Shown piece after piece: positions 8,039 through 16,891 of a stretch of 58,348 bases of DNA (the stretch's first letter is position 1; every line of letters begins with the position of its first letter). Below the pieces are notes generated by a model, which saw only the letters and a list, made by a program, of their open reading frames with translations, did no database searches and was not told the origin of the DNA. Both the position numbers and the translations under genes were made by a program. Origin of the DNA: Lujinxingiaceae bacterium (lineage in GTDB: Bacteria > Myxococcota_A > Bradymonadia > Bradymonadales > Bradymonadaceae); contig JACCWM010000092.1 in NCBI GenBank assembly GCA_013697635.1, positions 1 to 58,348 on the forward strand, written 5' to 3'.

Positions 8039-9808
8039 TCAACGCCGACGCGCGCGGCGTCCGGCGCCGAGCAACAACAGGCCCAGGGCGAAGAGCCCCA
8101 GCCCGGAGGCATTATTCGACGTGGAGCTCGCAGCACAGGCCGCCTGATTCTCGTCGCCGTGGTTGCCATCGCTGCCCAGGGCGAATTCATCGTCAAAGAG
8201 CGCGGTCTCGCAATGGCACTTGCCGGTGTGGGCAGCAAGATAGGAGGTCAGATTGTCGGCGTCGGCATGTTCATCCTCCGGACCATCAGGACACACGCAA
8301 GCATCACGATTGCGGCAGTTGAGATGCTTCTTGCTGGCCGGAATCGCAGGAAGCCCAGTTACCGTCGTCGAGCTGAGGTTGTCGACCTGGCCTTCGCAAT
8401 CGTTGTCGAGGCCGTTGCAGATCTCGGGCATCGGGAAGAGTGTCTGCTTGCAGTACTCGTCACCGTTGAGATGACAGGCGATCACGCCCTGGGCGCAGCG
8501 GCCACGGCCGCCAAGCACGTTGTTGCAAGCCTTACCGGCGTTCTTGCAGAGCGTGACGATCGCTTCGCCATCGCCCTTGCGAATTTTTCCGCAATAGGGC
8601 TCGGAGATCATGAACATGGTGTTGTTAGGCGGATCGATGAAGTCAATGCCATTGCCGTCGGTGAGCTCGATGCAGTTGAGGCCATCGTTGTCGCAAAAGG
8701 CAACAGTCATGTTTGTCGGATCGGTGCCCAGGGGGGCCTGGCGGATGCAGGCGAAGATTCCGAGCACGTCGGTCGGGGTACGCCCGTTGTTGGTGCACGA
8801 ATTGTTCTCTTGATTTCCGGGGTTGACAGCGCCCAGATGGCAGGACAATCCGAGCGCGGCGCCGTTGCTGGCGTTGGTCGCGTCACCATAATCCATCGCG
8901 CCGGTTGAAAAGAGGGCATCGCCACCGTTGCACCGGTAGCGCGCGGCGGCCATATCGCTGCGAAGTTCTGCCTCGGTGCGCGTCTCGATGTGGGCGCAGA
9001 CGTCGAGACGATGCGCCGGCGTGGTCGGGACGCAATTCGTACCGCCAGCGCCATTTTTGTCACAGCACTCGCCCGTCCCACCGGCAGCCGAGAGCAACCC
9101 GGTAAAGGGCTTGACGCTGCTGGTGTTGTCACGCGCAAGGATGACCCAGGTCGGCATGGGAGGCACATGGCCGGCAATGCCGGTGCGATTGTCGCAAGCG
9201 GCCTTCAAGGAGGTCTTGACGCGGTCAAGGATGGTGTTGCTGGTCTGTGGAAGCGCATCGAGGATCACGAGAGCGAGGTTAGGACGTTTGAACCACTTGG
9301 TCTTTGTCTCGAGGGTGGCCCCCGCGCCACCTGGAAAGCTGAGCGCATTTTGGTTGGTCAGCGCGCTGTCCAGCGGACGATACGGGTGGGAGGAAGCCAC
9401 ATGGCAATAATGTTGCGTGTAAGTCGCAGCCGTGGGGCTATCGAAGAAAGCCACGACGTCAGCGCCACCATCCTCTTTTGCAGCGAAGAATTGATGTGAG
9501 GAAGGCAGACAATCCGTATCGCTCGCTCCTCGTTTGGGAAAGAGCGAGAGGCCAAACCGCAGGTCATCACAATATTGATAGGAGGTTCCAACCGGACAAG
9601 CTCCAGGAGTCCAGGAATTGGTGAAACCCGCGGCACCCTGCTTGAGCCCATTGTTGTTTGACGCCACCGTTCCTCCCATGATCACGGTGACGTTGGGGAC
9701 GTTGTCCGGATTGGAGGTCGAGTAGGTCTGGGCTGCGGCACTTGCCGAAAAAAGCAGGCTTGAGGCCAAGAGGGCTGGAAGCGCAGTTTGGCGAAATAAG
9801 CGATTCAT
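8039..9808 (-). CDS. Secreted Cys-rich protein with MopE-type motif and C-terminal sorting tail
   Basis: A 589-residue exported protein. Signal peptide MNRLFRQTALPALLASSLL ending in an Ala-rich cleavage region. Many cysteines suggest disulfides. Around residue 475 the motif EICNGLDNDCEGQVD matches the MopE-type putative metal-binding motif common in myxobacterial surface proteins. The C-terminus (ASGLGLFALGLLLLGAG followed by RRARRR) is a short hydrophobic helix and basic tail like MYXO-CTERM/GlyGly-CTERM sorting signals, so the protein is probably processed and displayed on the surface. The middle (NLALVILDALPQTSNTILDRVK, then GDALFSTGAMDYGD) resembles the VWA-like proteins of this lineage that lack an obvious MIDAS. 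ATG 9808 has GAGAGAAG upstream. Function unknown. Confidence 0.82.
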   Translation of the reverse strand: MNRLFRQTALPALLASSLLFSASAAAQTYSTSNPDNVPNVTVIMGGTVASNNNGLKQGAAGFTNSWTPGACPVGTSYQYCDDLRFGLSLFPKRGASDTDCLPSSHQFFAAKEDGGADVVAFFDSPTAATYTQHYCHVASSHPYRPLDSALTNQNALSFPGGAGATLETKTKWFKRPNLALVILDALPQTSNTILDRVKTSLKAACDNRTGIAGHVPPMPTWVILARDNTSSVKPFTGLLSAAGGTGECCDKNGAGGTNCVPTTPAHRLDVCAHIETRTEAELRSDMAAARYRCNGGDALFSTGAMDYGDATNASNGAALGLSCHLGAVNPGNQENNSCTNNGRTPTDVLGIFACIRQAPLGTDPTNMTVAFCDNDGLNCIELTDGNGIDFIDPPNNTMFMISEPYCGKIRKGDGEAIVTLCKNAGKACNNVLGGRGRCAQGVIACHLNGDEYCKQTLFPMPEICNGLDNDCEGQVDNLSSTTVTGLPAIPASKKHLNCRNRDACVCPDGPEDEHADADNLTSYLAAHTGKCHCETALFDDEFALGSDGNHGDENQAACAASSTSNNASGLGLFALGLLLLGAGRRARRR

Positions 9809-10118
9809 TTTCTTCTCTCAATTAAAATCCCACTAGCCCAGAATTGGTTCACGATATTGGCCAGTTTGTAGAGGGGTCAACTTCAAGCACCTTAACACAA
9901 GGCAGCGCCATGTGCAAGAATTGGCAAACGACCCATTCTTGCCCATCGCCAGTGATGGCGTCATTTTTTTGACGCCGCTGGTCTGCTTGGAGGTGGTTGG
10001 AGAAAGACTCTTCGGACGCTTAAAAGGCCGCTTAAACCAGGCGTCCTTGAGCGCCGCTGCAGCGTTTTTTCCGTTTGGGAACGCGAGCGCGCTTTGCAAA
10101 ACAGGCAATCGTGCGGGT
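9809..10118. other. Intergenic region, 310 bp, hairpins but no gene
   Basis: Lower-GC spacer between two exported-protein genes on the minus strand. It contains CGCTGCAGCG (10055-10064) followed by six T on the plus strand, and a GGCGTCA/TGACGCC stem (9957-9963 with 9970-9976) around a T6 loop. These are terminator-like but face the plus strand, where no gene ends. A 91-codon minus-strand frame lies here but has no ribosome site or protein character. Confidence 0.5.
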
Positions 10119-11288
10119 TTAATTGAGTGAAAAGATCACTTCCCAGGGACGTGAAGAGTCGCCGAGCGCCTCGAAGACCACGATATAGTCGGCCGTGGCC
10201 GGCACCGTCCAATCCATGAGCACATCGAAGTTATCGTTGTAGGAGCCGCCATCAAGGCATTGCTCGGACGCGCAGTCAGCGAGGATCAAGAAGCCATAGG
10301 CTCCGCCAAGGGACGTGGCGTCGATGGTGAGAGTCTTGCCGGCGGGCAGGCCTTTGAGGCGAAAGAAGGTCTCGCCGCCGGGCGTGGGCGGGCCGACGGG
10401 ATCTTCGTAGAAGCTGCATCCGGTGCGGTCCTCAGCATCCCAAACATTGTTGTAGCCGCGGCGGTGACCATCAAAGCTCACCTGGCTTGCAGCGCTGAGC
10501 TCCACGTCGATGGCCTGGCTGCAAATATCGCCGGCGCAAGAGGTCGGCGTGCCACAAACACTTCCAGCGCAGGCAAAGGCCTCGACGGAGGTGCCACGAA
10601 TGCACTCCTGCATGTGGCCGTCACGGCAAACCGGCACGCCTGGATAGCATGCGAGCTCCTCGATCTTGTAGACGAGCTCGTACTGGGGCAGACCGGGGGC
10701 GACGGTGCGCGCGTCGATCAACACGGTGTAGATTCTGTTGGGCTCGACGATGATACGCCGATTGTTCGATAGGGTGCACTCCAGCGCGTCGTCAGCGGTG
10801 CAGTCACCGCGGTTGAGCTCCATGTAGGTGGTCGTGGTCGGACCGGTGTTCACCGAGAGGTCGATGATCGAGGGCTTGGAGACGCGAAAGCTGTAGAGCT
10901 TTCGGCCCGTGGCCCGAGCGCCCTCAAAACAGCCCGTGATCGAGTCCGGGTCGGCCGTTCGCAGGGCCGGAAAGGAAGCCGAAATCTTGCGCGTATCGCC
11001 CGGCTTCAAGAGGCCCAGGTTCTCGCCCTCGGGGCAAAGACTGATCTCCTCGATCACATCGGCTCCAATGTCGTTGAGCGCGTCGAAGTCAATGTCGACG
11101 TCGGTGCCGATGTGGCCGTCAGGTTGGACGACCACATCGGTGTCGACGACGTTGGTATCGGGCACGATGACCACAGGGTCGCCCGGCTTGGGCTTGGGAT
11201 CATCGCCGCATCCCAGGGCGACCAGACTGGCGACAAGACAAGTCAGGAGCAAGACGTTGAGCGTCGGTCTCAGAGAGCGGTTGCGCAC
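10119..11288 (-). CDS. Cys-containing lipoprotein of unknown function
   Basis: A 389-residue putative lipoprotein. The GTG at 11288 is preferred over the upstream ATG because AAAGGA precedes it and it begins a normal signal peptide (RPTLNVLLLTCLVASLVALGC, lipobox VALGC). The mature N-terminus is Pro/Asp-rich (KPKPGDPVVIVPDTNVVDTD). Two repeated halves resemble pre-peptidase/PPC-like beta domains: a first TGRKLYSFRVSKPSIIDLSV segment and a second GGETFFRLKGLPAGKTLTID, each followed by CTADDALEC- or CASEQCLDGG-type turns. Such domains occur in extracellular myxobacterial proteins as stand-alone modules. No enzyme motif is visible; location on the outer membrane or cell surface is inferred. Confidence 0.8.
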   Translation of the reverse strand: MRNRSLRPTLNVLLLTCLVASLVALGCGDDPKPKPGDPVVIVPDTNVVDTDVVVQPDGHIGTDVDIDFDALNDIGADVIEEISLCPEGENLGLLKPGDTRKISASFPALRTADPDSITGCFEGARATGRKLYSFRVSKPSIIDLSVNTGPTTTTYMELNRGDCTADDALECTLSNNRRIIVEPNRIYTVLIDARTVAPGLPQYELVYKIEELACYPGVPVCRDGHMQECIRGTSVEAFACAGSVCGTPTSCAGDICSQAIDVELSAASQVSFDGHRRGYNNVWDAEDRTGCSFYEDPVGPPTPGGETFFRLKGLPAGKTLTIDATSLGGAYGFLILADCASEQCLDGGSYNDNFDVLMDWTVPATADYIVVFEALGDSSRPWEVIFSLN

Positions 11289-11477
11289 GTGAAATCCTTT
11301 TGAAGCAATTGATGGCACCAATTAAGCCCACACATCTTTTTCTTGAGTGTTTGGCAGCCTTGAGGGTTTCTCAAGAGACAAGGCAGCCTCATCGTATGTT
11401 GCGACCTGACAAAAGGCAAATTCGCTCTGAGACCCTGGCCTTGTTGTGCCCAGATCAGTAGGCTCCATGCCACTTAA

Positions 11478-11749
11478 GTCAAATTCCATGGAAGTACTTT
11501 TTGGAACTCGTCCAAAACTAAAGTAGGCTGCGCGCCATTGAGCAGAGGCGGCGAGCGCTGCCAGAACGTCGGCAGTGATCTCGAGGTTCCGTGCTGCGTT
11601 CCCGGTGCGCGTGGAACGAAGGCAGCGACGCCAACAACGCCGGCCTGCGTTGCTCGCAGCTTTGCGAGACCAACGACGACTGCCCGGCGACGGCCGCAAG
11701 CTGCACCCACGTGCCCTTTGTCGGGCTGGCCTGCTTGCACGAGGGCTGA
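11478..11749 (+). pseudogene. Decayed Cys-rich protein gene remnant (frameshifted, no start)
   Basis: The plus strand has two abutting frames that together read like the end of a Cys-rich secreted protein: GCAPLSRGGERCQNVG and DLEVPCCVPGAR in one frame, then, after a one-base shift near 11610, CSQLCETNDDCPATAASC followed by THVPFVGLACLHEG and a stop at 11747-11749. There is an in-frame stop just upstream (11475) and no start codon or ribosome site. The pattern C-x3-C-x5-C-x6-C is common in this lineage's secreted proteins. I read it as a gene relic opposite to its neighbours; chance cannot be excluded. Confidence 0.35.
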
Positions 11750-11814
11750 TTGAGCCACTCCAACTGGCGAGTGGCCTACGACGCGCCCCAAAAGACGCAA
11801 AGGCATTTCGAGAT

Positions 11815-13203
11815 TCAGGGGTGCTGAGTGCGGCGCACGCCGTGGTCGTCGTCGACGCGCTCGAGCAAAGGCTTGCCGTCCGATCCGACCGTCCAACGGG
11901 AGCGGTGGAACACCCGACCGCGCACGTAGCGCCCCTCGAGCGCGTGATGCTCAAAGGCCTCGAGGTGCATGCGGTACTTGTGGGCGACGATTTCGACGCT
12001 GAAGGGCTCGCCGTCTGCGGGCACGGACAGCTCGAGATCGACGTGCTCTCTGGGAGCGATTCGATTGTCGCGCTCGAGCACGATCTTCGGCCACCATGCG
12101 TACACCGAGCCAAAGCGCTCGCTGACCTGGCCAATCGTATCGCCGTCGGCGTTTCGAGCGGTGGCCTCGACGTCCACGTGGCGCTCGGGATCTCCGGTGG
12201 GAAAGAGATGGCCGGCGTTGGCGTTTCGGATGCGCACGTGCAGCTTGATCTTGGTGTCGTCCTCGTCGTCGGAGCCCGCCAAGAGCTCGATCTCGGCGCC
12301 GCTGCCAAAGATCGCGCGAAGCGGCGCGATCTCCTCCTCCCAATCGGGATGCTTGGGGATAAGCGAGCCGCCAAACCAGTGGCGTCGGGTCACGCGCTCG
12401 GGGCGCTCGAAGGCCGGGGCGAGCCTTCGGGTGACCTCGGGCATGTGACAGGACTGGCAGGTCTGGCCCTCGGCCGGATAGGGGCCGGCCTTCCACTCCT
12501 CGCCGGTGGTAAAGAAGCAGCCGAGGTTCTGGTCGGGAAAGATCGCCTCGGCCTGATGGCAGCGCACGCAGTTCTCCTCGCTGAGCAGAAAGTCGCCCTT
12601 GGCCACCGGATGGGGCGCGTCGGTGTCGCCAAAGGGCCCATAGACGATCCCGTCTTTGACGTGGCAGGTCGCACAGGTGATCGCGTCGAGCTGCAGCACC
12701 GGATCAAAGCTTGGGTTGTCGGCGTAGATAGGCTTGGAGATGTCGCCATCGGTGAGGCCGATCACGAGTTTTTCGAGCTGGTTGACCAGCGGCGTGTGGC
12801 AATTGACGCACATCCAGCTCACGTCGTTCTGTTCGCCCCCGGGGGCGTGATCGCCGCGCGACTTGGCGAGCTCCTCTTGAAACTGGGCGTCATCGAGCCA
12901 GGCGCGCCGATGGGTGGAGAGCTTCCACTCCTCGTAAATCTCGGTGTGGCAGGCGCCGCAGGTCTCGGCGCGCAGATCGGGCAGGCCGGCGGGCACGGCC
13001 GTATAGGCGTGGGGCTGCTCGTAATAGGGGCGCGTCTCATAGAAGGCCGCCGCCTTGGCCAGCACCTGCTCGTCGCTGAGCTTGGCCTCGCGGGCGGGCC
13101 ACAACCACAAGACGGCGGCCGTGGCGAGCACGAAGCCAAGGGCTGCGGCAGCGATTCGCAGCATGCGACGGCCTGAGGCGTTGTTTGGGCTGGTGCTGGT
13201 CAT
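11815..13203 (-). CDS. Membrane-anchored pentahaem c-type cytochrome
   Basis: A 462-residue multihaem cytochrome. An uncleaved N-terminal anchor (about residues 15-35, AAAALGFVLATAAVLWLW) is followed by five haem-binding CxxCH motifs: CGACH (82), CVNCH (132), CATCH (177), CVRCH (212) and CQSCH (249). The last about 170 residues lack cysteines and look like a beta-sandwich. Spacing resembles cytochrome c554-like proteins of anaerobic or microaerobic respiration. Haem attachment implies a periplasmic location. It starts 24 bases after the tricorn protease gene, probably in the same transcript. Electron partner is not evident; no oxidoreductase gene is adjacent. Confidence 0.85.
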   Translation of the reverse strand: MTSTSPNNASGRRMLRIAAAALGFVLATAAVLWLWPAREAKLSDEQVLAKAAAFYETRPYYEQPHAYTAVPAGLPDLRAETCGACHTEIYEEWKLSTHRRAWLDDAQFQEELAKSRGDHAPGGEQNDVSWMCVNCHTPLVNQLEKLVIGLTDGDISKPIYADNPSFDPVLQLDAITCATCHVKDGIVYGPFGDTDAPHPVAKGDFLLSEENCVRCHQAEAIFPDQNLGCFFTTGEEWKAGPYPAEGQTCQSCHMPEVTRRLAPAFERPERVTRRHWFGGSLIPKHPDWEEEIAPLRAIFGSGAEIELLAGSDDEDDTKIKLHVRIRNANAGHLFPTGDPERHVDVEATARNADGDTIGQVSERFGSVYAWWPKIVLERDNRIAPREHVDLELSVPADGEPFSVEIVAHKYRMHLEAFEHHALEGRYVRGRVFHRSRWTVGSDGKPLLERVDDDHGVRRTQHP

Positions 13204-13227
13204 GCGCGCTACAACTCCACGTACGAC

Positions 13228-16200
13228 TTATTTTTTAGTGCCCAGATCGATCCGGCGCGCGCTGGCCAATGCGGCCGACGGGCGAAGGCTGGGATAAGGC
13301 GCAAAGTCGGGCAGCGCCGGGCGCTGCTCGTCGAGCAACTTGGAGGCCAGGGCGAGCGCTGCGTCGAGCTGGGGATCGTTGTCGGCCTGCGGAGGCAGCT
13401 CGACCTCGATGTCAGGCTGGGTGCCCCAGTTTTCGACGCCAAAGCCCACGTCCTTGAACCAGAAGGAGAACTCCGGCTGGGTGGTAATGCTTCCATCGAC
13501 CAGCGCGTGGCGCGGCCAGATGCCGACCACGCCGCCCCAGGTGCGCTTGCCGAGCAGCGGCCCAAGGCCCATGAGCTTGAAGCAGTGGCTGAAGATGTCG
13601 CCGTCGCTGCCGGCGTTCTCGTTGGTCAAGCAGACCAGCGGGCCGTGAACGCTTTCTTGGGGGTAGGGCACCGGCGGCGACCAACGCTGGATATCGTAGC
13701 CGAGGTTTTTTCGGGCGAGTTTTTCCAAGATCAGCTGGCTGACGTGGCCGCCGCCGTTGTAGCGCACGTCGACGACCATGCCGCGCTTGCCGCTTTCGCT
13801 CAAGTAGTTGCGGTGAAACTCGGCAAAGCCGTGCGGGCCCATGTCCGGGATGTGCACGTAGCCAAGCTGGCCGTCGCTGGCGTCGTGCACGCGTTGGCGA
13901 TTCTTGAGCACCCACTCGCGATAGCGCGCGGGCGTCTCGGAGCGAAGCGTCTTGATCGTGTAGGTGCGAAGCTCGGTTGTGGCTTCGGGCGCCTCATCGC
14001 TCGCCTCGACGACGGTGGCAAAGACGAGCTCGACCTCCTTGCCGGCCTGGTTGATCAGGCGCTGCTCGATCGAGACGTGCTCGCTGACGCGTTGGCCATT
14101 GACCGAGACGATGTGATCGCCTTCTTTGACGCGCACGCCGGCGCGCGCAAGTGGCGAGGTCTCCTGGGTGTTCCAGGAATCGCCGCGAACGATGCGCGTG
14201 ATCGTGTAGGCGCCGTGCTCCTCGTCCTCGTCGGCAACATCGCTGTTGCTGGTCCCATCGCTCGAGCTCCAATCAGGGTTCCAGGCCACCTCGACGCCCA
14301 AAAAACCCGGCCGATACTGGGGCGGCACGGAGTAATCGCCGCCAATCTCATAAGCGTGGCTGGTGCCAAGCTCGCCTTGCATGACCCAGACGAGGTCGGA
14401 GAACTCGCTTCGCGTCAAAACGCGCCCGAGCAGCATCTTGTAGCGCTGCCAGACCTCGTCCCAATCGACGCCGCCCATGTCGCTAGACCAGAAGTGGTCG
14501 CGCATCAGCCGCCAGGACTCGCGCAGCATCTGCGCCCATTCGGCACGCGGTTCGACGCAAAGCGAGATACGGCCAAGATCGATCCAGCCGGTCTGGCGCG
14601 AGGGACTGTCGTCGCCGTCGGGCTCGCTCAACGCCGGGCCTTCGCCAGCGGCGCTGACGACCTGAATGCCGTTTTCAGCGAGCAGGGCCATGGTCTTTCG
14701 ATCCGGGCCGATCTCGAAGGTCGAGACCTCGCGTGCAAAAATCTTCTCCTTGAGCGACTTGAGCGAGAAGACCTTGAGCGCGCCGCTTGGAGCCTCAGCA
14801 TCCCAACCTTGCTCGAGGCTGCCGCTGATCGGAAAGACGGTCCAAAAGACGCGATCTTCGGTGGCACCGATGTCGCCATAGCTTGCGTCGCTGACGGGAA
14901 AGACCTCCACGCGCGATTTGATGCCTTCAAAATCGATCACGATCGGCTCGACGCCACCTGCGGGCGCGGCTTCGTCGGCCTTGGCCGTGGCGTTCGTGGC
15001 TTTGGTATCACCATCGCCCGCATCGGCGGAATCGCCGGAATCGGCGGAATCGCCGGCCGTCGGTGCGCTGGCCTCGACGCCATCGCTCGAATCGCTCGAA
15101 TCGCTCGAATCATCGGCATCGCTGTCGCCGTCACCATCCTCGTCACCGTCGAGCGGTCGAGGCTTCTCCAGAAAGGGGCTCTCGATGTCGTCGCGCAGGG
15201 TCACCACGCAGGGCTTCATGCCGCGCGGAAAGCTCAGATCGAAGAACATCTGATCGTAGACCGGATCGAAGTGGCGATACGACAGAAAGTAGAGGTAGCG
15301 CCCGGCCGGATCGAAGTAAGGATTGAGATCCTGAAATTCGCCAGTCGTCACCGCCTCACACTGGCCGCTCTCGAGATTGGCGATCTTGATCGTGCTCGTC
15401 GAGGGGCCCGACGCGAATCCGTAGGCGACCCAACGCCCGTCGGCCGAGATCGAGAGGCCCTCGATGCGCGAGAATTTACTGCGATCGAGCACGCGCGTGA
15501 TCCCGCTTTGCAGATCGAGGTGAACGAGCTCCTGGCGATGGTTGGTGAAGACGAGCTGGTCGGAGGTGGGGCTGACGCTGAGCTCGAGCGCTCGGCCGAT
15601 ATCAAAGCCTTGGGTGTCGATCGCTTTGGGCCGCTTTGCCCCGTCGGCGCGGTGGATCTCGAAGCGCTCCTCGCCGCCCTCATCGGAGACAACGACGAGG
15701 CGCTCACCATCGTTGAGGTAGCGCACGAGCCGGTAGCGAACGCCCTGCTCTTTTCCGCTCTGGCGCACGGCGCCTTCCCAGTTTCCAAAATTGAAGGTCT
15801 TGCCGCGCGAGTTGACCGCCAACGAGTGGCCGCGCGGATGCAGCGCGAACTCGTCGAGATAGGTATCGGCGTCGACGAACTTGCGCTTGAGGCAGGTGCG
15901 CGGCGATGCGTAGTCGACCGCGATCTTCTCGCCAGCGTCGCTCGCGATATCAAAGCGATAGAGCTCGCCGCCCAAGGTGTAGACGATCGTCTTGCCATCG
16001 GTGGACGCAAAGCGCGCGTAAAACCCCACGTGATCGGTGTGCCGGCAGAGGTCTTGTCCCTGCGGCGTACACGAATAGAGGTTGCCATGGCCTTCGAAGT
16101 CGCTCAAAAAGTAGATGCGCTGGCCAATCCACATCGGCCGACACAGCCCGGCCGTGATCTCGGGCAGCAGCCGATTCCAGGAGCCGGCGCCCTCGACGTC

Positions 16201-16755
16201 GATCCAAAGCACGCCGGCGGTGCCCCCGCGGTAGCGCTTCCAGCGGGCCAGATCGTCGGTATGGCGGGCAAGCACGCGCCCGGGCCCGTCGGGCTGGTAG
16301 GTCAGCGCGTGGGCCGGCCCCACCGGCAGGCGTGCACTCTCGCCGCCGTTGGCATCGACCTCGTAGATCACGAAGGTGCGCGAGAAGGGCTCACGAAAGT
16401 TCGACCGAAACAACACGCTCTGGCCGTCTTCGGACCAACCCACCACCGACGACTGCGCGCCGTTGAAGGTCAGTTTTCTGGCCGCGCCGCCGCGCGAGTC
16501 CATCACAAAAACCTCCGGCGCGCCCTCCTCGTTGCTCGTGTAGGCCAGGCGTTTGCCGTCCGGCGAGAAGCACGGATACAGCGCGTCACCGGTCGAGCCG
16601 GTGAGCCGGCGCGCATAACCGCCGCCAAGGGCCACCTCCCACAGGTCGTCCTCGCTGACAAAGACGACGCGGTCACCGAAGACGGTTGGATGGCGATAGT
16701 AGCCCTGATCACTTTCTTCGATGCCGAGAGAGTCAAAGATGGTGTGGTTACTCAT
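13228..16755 (-). CDS. Tricorn-type protease homologue (S41 family)
   Basis: A 1175-residue tricorn-like serine protease. Expected order is visible: N-terminal beta-propeller repeats (PCFSPDGKRLAYTSN, GWSEDGQSVLFRSNF), a second propeller (LSISADGRWVAYGF), a tricorn C1 domain with LGTSHAYEIGG (the Ser-His of the active site), a PDZ domain (about GVRVKEGDHIVSVNGQRV), and an S41 domain with DVRYNGGGH and NENAGSDGD carrying the nucleophilic Ser, then WGTQPDIEVE. Tricorn degrades peptides released by larger proteases. Unusually, a long Asp/Ser-rich, then Ala/Asp-rich linker sits between propeller regions (around GDEDGDGDSDADDSSDSS). The ATG at 16755 has AGGAG close upstream; no signal peptide, so cytoplasmic. 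Confidence 0.9.
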   Translation of the reverse strand: MSNHTIFDSLGIEESDQGYYRHPTVFGDRVVFVSEDDLWEVALGGGYARRLTGSTGDALYPCFSPDGKRLAYTSNEEGAPEVFVMDSRGGAARKLTFNGAQSSVVGWSEDGQSVLFRSNFREPFSRTFVIYEVDANGGESARLPVGPAHALTYQPDGPGRVLARHTDDLARWKRYRGGTAGVLWIDVEGAGSWNRLLPEITAGLCRPMWIGQRIYFLSDFEGHGNLYSCTPQGQDLCRHTDHVGFYARFASTDGKTIVYTLGGELYRFDIASDAGEKIAVDYASPRTCLKRKFVDADTYLDEFALHPRGHSLAVNSRGKTFNFGNWEGAVRQSGKEQGVRYRLVRYLNDGERLVVVSDEGGEERFEIHRADGAKRPKAIDTQGFDIGRALELSVSPTSDQLVFTNHRQELVHLDLQSGITRVLDRSKFSRIEGLSISADGRWVAYGFASGPSTSTIKIANLESGQCEAVTTGEFQDLNPYFDPAGRYLYFLSYRHFDPVYDQMFFDLSFPRGMKPCVVTLRDDIESPFLEKPRPLDGDEDGDGDSDADDSSDSSDSSDGVEASAPTAGDSADSGDSADAGDGDTKATNATAKADEAAPAGGVEPIVIDFEGIKSRVEVFPVSDASYGDIGATEDRVFWTVFPISGSLEQGWDAEAPSGALKVFSLKSLKEKIFAREVSTFEIGPDRKTMALLAENGIQVVSAAGEGPALSEPDGDDSPSRQTGWIDLGRISLCVEPRAEWAQMLRESWRLMRDHFWSSDMGGVDWDEVWQRYKMLLGRVLTRSEFSDLVWVMQGELGTSHAYEIGGDYSVPPQYRPGFLGVEVAWNPDWSSSDGTSNSDVADEDEEHGAYTITRIVRGDSWNTQETSPLARAGVRVKEGDHIVSVNGQRVSEHVSIEQRLINQAGKEVELVFATVVEASDEAPEATTELRTYTIKTLRSETPARYREWVLKNRQRVHDASDGQLGYVHIPDMGPHGFAEFHRNYLSESGKRGMVVDVRYNGGGHVSQLILEKLARKNLGYDIQRWSPPVPYPQESVHGPLVCLTNENAGSDGDIFSHCFKLMGLGPLLGKRTWGGVVGIWPRHALVDGSITTQPEFSFWFKDVGFGVENWGTQPDIEVELPPQADNDPQLDAALALASKLLDEQRPALPDFAPYPSLRPSAALASARRIDLGTKK

Positions 16756-16891
16756 GGCTCCTGAGAGGCTGTGCGCTGCGAGCGATCCGGGGTTGATAAG
16801 GCGGGCGGCCAAAAGGCCGTTTGGTCCTAATGCAGTCGGTGCACAATTGCAACCCGTCACCGAGGGCCACCGCCGGATCTGTCTTCCCAGA

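Noticed and set aside
9833-10108. 91-codon minus-strand frame between two exported-protein genes
   Set aside because: No ribosome site, no similarity to a known protein type, and atypical composition; likely chance.
13507-16764. 1085-codon open frame on the plus strand
   Set aside because: Antisense shadow of the tricorn-type gene; high-GC sequence gives long frames on both strands, and the protein has no recognisable domain.
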